Of a stretch of 6,429 bases of DNA, positions 1 through 4,477 are shown in pieces; the first letter of the stretch is position 1, and the number at the start of each line of letters is the position of its first letter. This DNA is from an uncultured Clostridia bacterium (GTDB lineage Bacteria; Bacillota; Clostridia; Lachnospirales; Lachnospiraceae). A program made the position numbers and the translations under genes. The DNA lies in contig CALASV010000340.1 of NCBI GenBank assembly GCA_937888895.1, forward strand, positions 1-6,429, read 5' to 3'. The notes under the pieces are model-generated. The model saw only the letters and a list, made by a program, of their open reading frames with translations. It did not search any database and had not been told where the DNA came from.

Positions 1-1
1 T

Positions 2-451
2 GGTATTATTACATTAGTATATGGTGTTGCTACTTGCTATTTATCTCCTCTCCTTACGAAGTATATTGTGGAACGATTTGGAGCAAAAATATCCCTTATT
101 GTGGCAAGTTTGATTACAGCGGGTTCTTTAGTCATTTTCCTTGTAAGTCCTACAGTAGCATCCTTAATTATTATTGTATTGATTATGGGTGTAGCAGATA
201 GTTTTGGATATCCAGCACTTTCTATGTACTTCTCTGAATTACAAGAAGTGAATGCTTACGGAGAAAATAAATCATTAGGTGTTTATGGCGTATTTGATGG
301 TATTGCACAAACGATAGCACCATTTATTTTTGGTGCTGCACTTGCCTTTGGAACAAATCAAGGAATTGCAGTCATTGGCATTGGTTTTGCATGTTGTACA
401 TTTTTATTTATAATTACTTCGATTCGATTAAAAGCATTTATGAAAAAATAA
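2..451 (+). CDS. MFS transporter, C-terminal part (5' truncated by window)
   Basis: The frame is open from base 2 to the TAA at 449-451 and gives 149 residues of a very hydrophobic protein, so the true start lies upstream; the GTG at 68 is internal. About four to five membrane segments are visible. The segment reading SPLLTKYIVERFGAK resembles the conserved cytoplasmic loop (G-x-x-x-D-R-x-G-R-K type) of major facilitator proteins, here in its C-terminal-half copy. Helices rich in G, A, I and V follow (VAGGs-like GVADSFGYPAL, then APFIFGAALAFG), and the protein ends in a short basic tail, AFMKK, as is usual for an MFS C-terminus. It would be an inner-membrane, ion-coupled transporter of a small solute. 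The substrate cannot be told from this half. A drug-efflux or sugar-type MFS are both possible. The gene is followed at once by a terminator, so it is the last gene of its transcript. Confidence 0.8.
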   Translation, partial: GIITLVYGVATCYLSPLLTKYIVERFGAKISLIVASLITAGSLVIFLVSPTVASLIIIVLIMGVADSFGYPALSMYFSELQEVNAYGENKSLGVYGVFDGIAQTIAPFIFGAALAFGTNQGIAVIGIGFACCTFLFIITSIRLKAFMKK

Positions 452-457
452 TAAATG

Positions 458-492
458 AAATAGGCTGTCACAATGATAGCCTATTTTTATTT
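458..492 (+). terminator. Rho-independent terminator of the MFS gene
   Basis: A 13-bp stem pairs AAATAGGCTGTCA (458-470) with TGATAGCCTATTT (474-486), with one G-T wobble (467/477) and a three-base loop CAA. The T run 484-488 and further T-rich sequence follow directly. It lies 7 bp after the MFS stop codon. It also separates that gene from the sporulation promoter at 523-550. Confidence 0.85.
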
Positions 493-522
493 GGAAGAAA
501 GCATAAAAAAATTAATTCCTTT

Positions 523-550
523 GTATAAAAGTATCTCTGTCGGAAAAACT
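523..550 (+). promoter_or_regulatory. Probable sigma-F (forespore) promoter of the spoIIQ-like gene
   Basis: GTATA at 523-527 matches the sigma-F -35 consensus GYATA. GGAAAAACT at 542-550 matches every fixed position of the -10 consensus GGnnAnAnT. The spacer is 14 bases, within the usual 14-16. In B. subtilis spoIIQ is a sigma-F gene, so the promoter and the downstream protein support each other. Transcription would start near 556-560, which is at or after the ATG at 555 and before the GTG at 585. The consensus is from established knowledge; its use here is inference. Confidence 0.7.
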
Positions 551-570
551 ATGGATGAATGATGAAAGAA

Positions 571-578
571 AGGCAGGG
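571..578 (+). promoter_or_regulatory. Ribosome binding site deciding the GTG start at 585
   Basis: AGGCAGGG lies six bases before GTG 585. It is an imperfect Shine-Dalgarno sequence but better placed than the weak GGA (542-544) before ATG 555, which would lie upstream of the predicted transcript start. Confidence 0.5.
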
Positions 579-584
579 ATTTTT

Positions 585-1457
585 GTGAATAAGTTCAGTG
601 AAATCATTAGAAAACGTGCAATGCTTGGTGTTGCTGTTTTTTGTATCGCAGCAATTGCGACGGTTGGTGTATTAAGTCAGGGAGATAATAATAATGATAA
701 TACACCAGATTCTTTTGTGGATTTGAATGAAAGTCCAGAAAAAGAAGAGAAACAACAAGTAGCACAATCGGATACACCAGATATAAAAACTTCAGAGCAA
801 CAAATTGCAGAGGGTGATACCGATGTACAGCAAAAAGAACAATTAGTAGTGAAAGAAAAGGAAGTTACAGATTCTAAAAATGAAGAACAACAAGTAGCAG
901 AGAATAAGCCTACGGTAGAAAAAATAGATACTTCTGCACAAATAGCACAGCAGGAAGAAATAGATACAAACGAAATAGAACAGACAGAGGATACACAAGT
1001 ATTAAGTCCTCAATTAATTGCAGAGCAATTAACTTTTGATAAATCGGCAGGGCTTTTATATCCAATCCAAGGGGAAGTTGTCATTCCATATAGTCCAGAC
1101 CATGCAGTATTTCATTTTACATTAGAGCAATTTAGTACAAGTGATGCCGTTGTCCTTTCTTCTAGTGTAGGAACACAGGTGAAAGCAGCGGCAAAAGGAG
1201 TAGTTACAGCAATTGAGGAAGATGATAGAATTGGAACAACAGTAACAATAGCTGTAGGAAATAATACAAGTTTAGTATATGGTCAATTAGAAGTTGATGG
1301 ATTACAAGAAGGAGATATGATAGATGCTGGGGAATGCATTGGAACAGTAGCAGAGCCAACAAAATATTATGTAGTCGAAGGTCCTAACTTGTATTTTCAA
1401 GTATTAGAGGGAGAAGAAAGTTTAGACCCAATGTTATTATTTACGGATTCGGAATAA
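585..1457 (+). CDS. spoIIQ: SpoIIQ-like stage II sporulation protein with degenerate LytM/M23 domain
   Basis: I take GTG 585 as the start (290 aa) because the sigma-F promoter would initiate transcription at or after the alternative ATG 555. Residues 1-12 are basic and 13-31 form one membrane helix. Residues 32-150 are an acidic, Gln/Glu-rich linker with recurring QQ[VI]A motifs, and about 155-286 form a LytM/peptidase M23 beta fold (LLYPIQGEVVIPYS, VGTQVKAAAKGVV, YGQLEVDGLQEGDMIDAGE, PNLYFQV). SpoIIQ is made in the forespore and joins mother-cell SpoIIIAH across the intermembrane space during engulfment. The length is close to the 283 aa of the B. subtilis protein. All metal and catalytic positions of M23 enzymes appear replaced: the HxxxD site reads S186 and V190, the YxH site reads Q234, and the HxH motif reads N268/Y270. 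It is therefore probably a structural scaffold without peptidase activity. The gene is monocistronic. Another degenerate M23-domain membrane protein is the alternative; the promoter favours SpoIIQ. Confidence 0.75.
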   Translation: MNKFSEIIRKRAMLGVAVFCIAAIATVGVLSQGDNNNDNTPDSFVDLNESPEKEEKQQVAQSDTPDIKTSEQQIAEGDTDVQQKEQLVVKEKEVTDSKNEEQQVAENKPTVEKIDTSAQIAQQEEIDTNEIEQTEDTQVLSPQLIAEQLTFDKSAGLLYPIQGEVVIPYSPDHAVFHFTLEQFSTSDAVVLSSSVGTQVKAAAKGVVTAIEEDDRIGTTVTIAVGNNTSLVYGQLEVDGLQEGDMIDAGECIGTVAEPTKYYVVEGPNLYFQVLEGEESLDPMLLFTDSE

Positions 1458-1495
1458 ATTCTCCTTCTTTAAAAATATGTATCAATATATAGAAA

Positions 1496-1567
1496 AGTGG
1501 TCGGTAAGCTGGTACATTAACAATATTTTTTGGGAATGGAAAAGTGAAACACCGACCACTGATTTTT
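1496..1567 (+). terminator. Candidate terminator of the spoIIQ-like gene (long-loop hairpin)
   Basis: AGTGGTCGGT (1496-1505) and ACCGACCACT (1551-1560) form a perfect 10-bp stem with six G-C pairs. GATTTTTTAT follows at 1561-1570. The loop is long (45 bases), so it is not a textbook terminator, but the stem plus T run fits transcript termination about 40 bp after the stop. The same region also takes part in the interleaved repeat described separately. Confidence 0.45.
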
Positions 1568-1612
1568 TATAATATATGAAAAAATCTTAAAAAGATTTCT
1601 ATGTACCAGCTT
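1506..1612 (+). repeat. Interleaved 12-bp inverted repeat, pseudoknot-like arrangement
   Basis: AAGCTGGTACAT (1506-1517) is the exact reverse complement of ATGTACCAGCTT (1601-1612). Its left arm begins at the base after the left arm of the 10-bp repeat 1496-1505/1551-1560, and its right arm lies beyond that repeat's right arm, giving the order A-B-A'-B'. If transcribed, the two stems would form a pseudoknot or compete as alternative folds. The span between them adds smaller hairpins: GATTTTTT (1561-1568) with AAAAAATC (1579-1586), and AAATCTT (1582-1588) with AAGATTT (1592-1598), which exclude each other. I do not recognise a known RNA family or insertion element here. Confidence 0.5.
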
Positions 1613-1636
1613 GATACTATAGTATATGCAAAACTG

Positions 1637-1681
1637 TGAAAAAGGTACTTCTAATTTTTTACTTTAGAAGTACCTTTTTCA
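1637..1681. terminator. Bidirectional terminator between convergent genes
   Basis: A perfect 18-bp stem pairs 1637-1654 with 1664-1681 around a nine-base T-rich loop. The core arm is GAAAAAGGTACTTCTAA. The stem has A runs on its left edge and T runs on its right edge, so it ends in U-rich RNA in either direction. It lies between the plus-strand spoIIQ-like gene and the minus-strand hemolysin III gene, as expected for a shared terminator. Confidence 0.85.
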
Positions 1682-1746
1682 ATGATATATTATTTTAAGG
1701 AGAAAATGATATTTAGGTCAATCGGTTATGATTTTGTAACATTTTC

Positions 1747-2439
1747 TTAGAATGTTAAGATAGGTGTATCAATGAGTTGATACATAACAACAAAATGACA
1801 TAAACTTCCTGCTAATACAAAGAGATGGAAAATTTCGTGAGAGCCGAAATTTTTATGCAATTGATTAAAAATAGGAAATTTACAAGCGTAAATAATGCCA
1901 CCAATTGTATAAATAATACCTCCTGCAAGTAACCAATAGAATGTTTGTGTATTCATAAGTGCTAAAATATCAGAAAAAGAAAATACACAAAGCCAACCCA
2001 TTGCAATATATAAAATAGAAGAAACCCATTTTGGACAGTTAATGAAAAAGATACATTGTAAAATACCAAGCAAAGCAACTGCCCAAACAAGCAAGAAGAG
2101 AAATGTACCACTAGAACTGCTTAATGTAATTAAACAAACCGGTGTATAAGAACCTGCAATTAAAACATAAATCATAATGTGGTCTAATTTTTTTAAGATG
2201 CGATTGGAACGCTCTGATATATTAAACGTGTGGTAAATCGTACTTGCAGAGTAAAGTAAAAACATACTAACGACAAAAATTCCAAGGGAAATAACATATA
2301 CGGGATGTTCTCCTTTTATCGCACGAGAAAGTAAAGGAATGGCAGCAAGTAAAACCATGACAACTCCTAAAAAATGAGTAAAAGCACTGCCAGGGTCTTT
2401 TGGATGAGTGATGTTTTGATGTAATGTTTCTTTTGACAT
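1747..2439 (-). CDS. Hemolysin III / PAQR family integral membrane protein
   Basis: I start at the ATG whose complement is 2437-2439 (230 aa), because AAAGGAGC (complement of 2446-2453) sits six bases upstream. The longer open frame to 2532 adds 31 AT-rich residues with no such site. The protein has about seven membrane helices and family hallmarks: the N-terminal DPGSAFTHFLG, S64-A-S-T-I-Y-H70, LDHIMIYVLIAGSYTP (85-100), and the C-terminal S-H-E-I-F-H (200-205). H70, D86, H201 and H205 match the zinc-site positions of the PAQR (adiponectin-receptor-like) fold. The usual length of bacterial members (COG1272, YqfA type) is about 210-230 aa. The hemolysin name comes from a Bacillus cereus relative; the physiological role of most bacterial members is unsettled, with membrane-lipid homeostasis or hydrolysis proposed. 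It is transcribed alone and convergent with the spoIIQ-like gene. No clear promoter is visible in the AT-rich upstream DNA. Confidence 0.9.
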   Translation of the reverse strand: MSKETLHQNITHPKDPGSAFTHFLGVVMVLLAAIPLLSRAIKGEHPVYVISLGIFVVSMFLLYSASTIYHTFNISERSNRILKKLDHIMIYVLIAGSYTPVCLITLSSSSGTFLFLLVWAVALLGILQCIFFINCPKWVSSILYIAMGWLCVFSFSDILALMNTQTFYWLLAGGIIYTIGGIIYACKFPIFNQLHKNFGSHEIFHLFVLAGSLCHFVVMYQLIDTPILTF

Positions 2440-2445
2440 AGAAAA

Positions 2446-2453
2446 GCTCCTTT
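2446..2453 (-). promoter_or_regulatory. Ribosome binding site fixing the hemolysin III start
   Basis: On the minus strand this reads AAAGGAGC, six bases before the ATG at 2439. It is the only good Shine-Dalgarno sequence among the possible starts of this frame. Confidence 0.8.
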
Positions 2454-2674
2454 CCATAATAAATAATATGAGATAAATAGTTTCATAGGTAACAAATTTT
2501 TCAGTTAATATAATTATAACTATAATCATCATAATATAAAGTTATTTATAATATTATATGTAGTTTCAAAAACTATATAACGAGTAATTTAATACTACAA
2601 TATATTTAAAAAAAAAGCAAGTATTATTTACAAAGTTTTTGTAAGTTTTTCTTTTCACTTGCAAGATGTTGTTT
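2454..2674. other. AT-rich divergent intergenic region
   Basis: Together with the promoter and leader to its right, this is the roughly 360-bp gap between the divergent hemolysin III and DUF951 genes. It is extremely AT-rich. It holds a hairpin TAGTTT-CAA-AAACTA (2561-2575, extended by TTATA/TATAA outside a two-base bulge) and the nested repeat at 2617-2662. Several TATAAT-like strings occur on the minus strand, but none has a convincing -35 partner, so the hemolysin III promoter is not placed. No coding sequence is supported. Confidence 0.5.
2617..2662 (+). repeat. Nested inverted repeat, terminator-like
   Basis: An outer 6-bp pair, GCAAGT (2617-2622) with ACTTGC (2657-2662), encloses an inner perfect 7-bp hairpin, TTACAAA-GTT-TTTGTAA (2628-2644), which is followed by GTTTTTCTTTT. 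It looks like a weak plus-strand terminator, but no plus-strand gene ends upstream. It may insulate the promoter at 2675 or simply reflect AT-rich sequence. Confidence 0.3.
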
Positions 2675-2703
2675 TTCACAGTAAAATAAGAGTTAATTAC
2701 AAT
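2675..2703 (+). promoter_or_regulatory. Sigma-A promoter of the DUF951-capA unit
   Basis: TTCACA (2675-2680) and TACAAT (2698-2703) each differ from TTGACA/TATAAT at one base and are separated by exactly 17 bases. Transcription would start near 2710, leaving a leader of about 88 bases before ATG 2798. Confidence 0.6.
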
Positions 2704-2712
2704 GGAGTAGCA

Positions 2713-2725
2713 TACTACAGTAGTA
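2713..2725. promoter_or_regulatory. Palindrome TACTAC-A-GTAGTA, possible operator
   Basis: This is a perfect 6-bp inverted repeat around a single central base, placed just downstream of the predicted transcription start of the DUF951 promoter, where a repressor could block RNA polymerase. The half-site loosely resembles BlaI/CopY-family operators (TACA..TGTA), but the spacing differs and no such regulator gene is in the window. Function is inferred only from position. Confidence 0.3.
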
Positions 2726-2797
2726 ATGTGTAATTTCGTTATAAGTAATGAAGTGAATTGTAAATATCAGTTTAAAGAATGGAGGAAAGTAAGAAAG

Positions 2798-3001
2798 ATG
2801 GATATTCAATTAGGAGATATTGTTACATTAAAAAAAGAGCATCCTTGTGGTAGTAAAGAGTGGGAAGTTCTTCGAGTAGGAATGGATTTTCGTTTAAAGT
2901 GTGTTGGATGTAATCGTCAAGTGATGATACCAAGAAAACAATTAGAGAAAAGTATAAAAAAAATAATGCCAAAGGTAGAAAAAGTTGAAAATGAAGAATA
3001 A
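2798..3001 (+). CDS. DUF951 family small protein
   Basis: The start chosen is ATG 2798 (67 aa) with GGAGG at 2781-2785. The frame is open further upstream to 2726, but the extra 24 residues lack any family look and have no ribosome site. The sequence shows the DUF951 pattern: MDIQLGDIVTLKKEHPCG at the N-terminus, W22-E-V-L-R-V-G-M-D, then C35-V-G-C38 and a basic C-terminal stretch ending KSIKKIMPKVEKVENEE. H15, C17, C35 and C38 could bind a metal as a small zinc ribbon; that is inference. The family is widespread in Firmicutes (B. subtilis YyzM) and has no established function; nucleic-acid binding would fit the basic tail. Its 3' end overlaps the next gene by 11 bp, so the two are likely translated together from the promoter at 2675. 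Confidence 0.85.
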   Translation: MDIQLGDIVTLKKEHPCGSKEWEVLRVGMDFRLKCVGCNRQVMIPRKQLEKSIKKIMPKVEKVENEE

Positions 3002-4340
3002 AGTTGTTGTTTTATGTTGTACATGGATTTGTTGTGTTATATTTAGTTTTATATGTTCAAAAGCAATAGGAGAACCTATTGTAGTAGAGGCAAAGGAGAA
3101 AAGCAAAATAATTTTGATTACACCAAAACTATCTCCAACTCCAACGGTAGTACCAAAACCTACAAAGGCTTTAATTATTACTTTAAGACCGAAGCGAATA
3201 GTGACTAACACGCCAGTACCAACAAATACGCCAACCAGTACACCAACGCCAACAGTGACAAATACGCCCACACCAACAAGCACACCAACACCAACGCCGA
3301 AACCATCGGTAACGTTTACGATGGTTGGTGATATTTTATTGCATACGAGAGTATTAAACTATAGTTTACAAAAAGATAATACATACAATTTTAATAAAAT
3401 ATTTGAAAATGTGGCAGAGGATGTTAAAGAGGCAGATGTTGCTTTGGTAAATCAAGAAGTGATTCTTGGAGGAACAGAACTGGGAGTTTCTGGGTATCCA
3501 ACGTTTAATGCTCCTTATGAAGTAGGAGATGCTTTAGTAAATGCTGGATTTGATGTTGTGTTACATAGTACGAATCATGCTTTAGATAAAGGAAAAAATG
3601 GGTTGCTTCATTGTATCAAATTTTGGAAAGAAACTTATCCAGACATTGCTGTAGTAGGGATTCAAGAAAGTGCCAAAGAGCAGGAAGATATTTGTATTGT
3701 AGAAGTAGATGGTATTCGGATTGCTATTTTAAATTATACGTATGGAACAAATGGTATTGCACTTCCGAAGGATATGCCGTATGCTGTAGATTTATTAAAA
3801 GAAGAAAAAGTAATTGCTGACTTAAAAAAGGCAGAGGAACAAGCTGATTTTACAATTGTTTGTCCACACTGGGGAACAGAGTATAGCCTTACTCCAGATA
3901 ATAGTCAGAAAAAATGGACAAAAATTTTTCTAACTTATGGAGCAGATTTAGTATTAGGTACACATCCTCATGTCATAGAACCAATCGAATGGATAGTAGA
4001 TGGAAAAACAGGAAATAAAATGCTTGTCTATTATTCGATTGGAAATTTTGTAAATTGGACTTCTAGTAAGGGAAATAAAATAGCAAATCGAATGGTAGGA
4101 GGTTTAGCTAATATAACGATTGAATTAGATGAACAAGGCAAAGCGTTTATTGCTGATTATGGAGTAGAGGCAGTCGTTTGTCATGTGGAATCTAAAGTAA
4201 ATGGAATAACAGTATATCCATTATCGGAATATACAAAAGAATTAGCGAATAGAAATGAAATTAGAAAGCAAGATAGTAATTTTTCCTTAAATTATTGTGT
4301 TGATTTATGTAATCAAGTATGGGGAGATTTGTGGGAATAG
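2991..4340 (+). CDS. Membrane-anchored CapA-family metallophosphatase with Thr/Pro-rich spacer
   Basis: ATG 2991 gives 449 aa; a TTG at 2985 is an alternative two codons earlier. Residues 5-23 form a hydrophobic anchor or signal segment with five cysteines. Residues 72-106 are a Thr/Pro-rich spacer (TNTP and TPTP units). The CapA domain (PGA_cap, PF09587; calcineurin-like phosphatase fold) begins at about 108. Its motifs are F-T-M-V-G-D113-I-L-L-H118, VNQE (153-156), STNHALDKG (193-201), CPHWGTEYS (291-299), LGTHPHV (322-328) and YYSIGNFV (347-354). The Asp, Asn and His residues in these motifs match the two-metal site of the fold. CapA/PgsA proteins take part in poly-gamma-glutamate capsule export, but no capB, capC or pgsE is present, so a capsule role is not shown. 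Such stand-alone members are common in Clostridia. The spacer would hold the domain away from the membrane within the wall. Confidence 0.85.
   Translation: MKNKVVVLCCTWICCVIFSFICSKAIGEPIVVEAKEKSKIILITPKLSPTPTVVPKPTKALIITLRPKRIVTNTPVPTNTPTSTPTPTVTNTPTPTSTPTPTPKPSVTFTMVGDILLHTRVLNYSLQKDNTYNFNKIFENVAEDVKEADVALVNQEVILGGTELGVSGYPTFNAPYEVGDALVNAGFDVVLHSTNHALDKGKNGLLHCIKFWKETYPDIAVVGIQESAKEQEDICIVEVDGIRIAILNYTYGTNGIALPKDMPYAVDLLKEEKVIADLKKAEEQADFTIVCPHWGTEYSLTPDNSQKKWTKIFLTYGADLVLGTHPHVIEPIEWIVDGKTGNKMLVYYSIGNFVNWTSSKGNKIANRMVGGLANITIELDEQGKAFIADYGVEAVVCHVESKVNGITVYPLSEYTKELANRNEIRKQDSNFSLNYCVDLCNQVWGDLWE
3204..3308 (+). repeat. Thr/Pro-coding low-complexity repeat inside the CapA gene
   Basis: About 35 codons are nearly all ACN and CCN. 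ACAAATACGCC occurs at 3222-3232 and again at 3258-3268, 36 bases (12 codons) apart, each starting a TNTP-TSTP-type unit. The strand bias (A/C on the plus strand) and locally higher GC differ from the surrounding AT-rich coding sequence. Confidence 0.7.
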
Positions 4341-4373
4341 CTTGAAAAAAAGATAGTTTTTAGTGTGAGTTTA

Positions 4374-4382
4374 TGCTATAAT
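4374..4382 (+). promoter_or_regulatory. Extended -10 promoter of the chemoreceptor gene
   Basis: TGCTATAAT is a perfect extended -10 (TGnTATAAT). The -35 position (TAGTTT around 4354-4359) is poor, which an extended -10 can offset. The start would be near 4389, giving a leader of about 90 bases. No sigma-D flagellar-type motif (TAAA and GCCGATAA) is visible. Confidence 0.55.
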
Positions 4383-4461
4383 GAGACTACTATGCAAAGT
4401 ATATGTAGATAACGAATATAAAGGAAGATTGTAAATATTTGTTTGATTTTTACGATTGGAA

Positions 4462-4470
4462 AGAGGAGGT
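4462..4470 (+). promoter_or_regulatory. Ribosome binding site fixing the chemoreceptor start
   Basis: AGAGGAGGT is a near-complete anti-16S match seven bases before ATG 4478. It excludes the TTG start at 4439. Confidence 0.85.
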
Positions 4471-4477
4471 TGTGCCT

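Noticed and set aside
1706..1750. Micro-ORF of 14 codons after AAGGAG
   Set aside because: The spacing between AAGGAG and the ATG is too short, the ORF lies after the bidirectional terminator, and it runs into the end of the hemolysin III gene.
2440..2532. N-terminal extension of the hemolysin III frame
   Set aside because: It is AT-rich and unlike the family's N-terminus, while an AAAGGAGC site marks the ATG at 2439.
2726..2797. N-terminal extension of the DUF951 frame
   Set aside because: The 24 extra residues lack family resemblance and a ribosome site; GGAGG at 2781-2785 supports ATG 2798.
2942..3283. Minus-strand open frame of 113 codons rich in Val and Gly
   Set aside because: It is the mirror of the Thr/Pro repeat of the CapA gene and the end of the DUF951 gene; its composition is an artefact and it lacks a ribosome site.
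3611..3820. Short plus-strand frame of 69 codons
   Set aside because: It is out of frame inside the conserved CapA domain and has a Cys/Arg/Tyr-rich, non-protein-like composition.
4439..4477. TTG start for the chemoreceptor
   Set aside because: AGAGGAGGT at 4462-4470 is placed for ATG 4478 and lies inside the extension.
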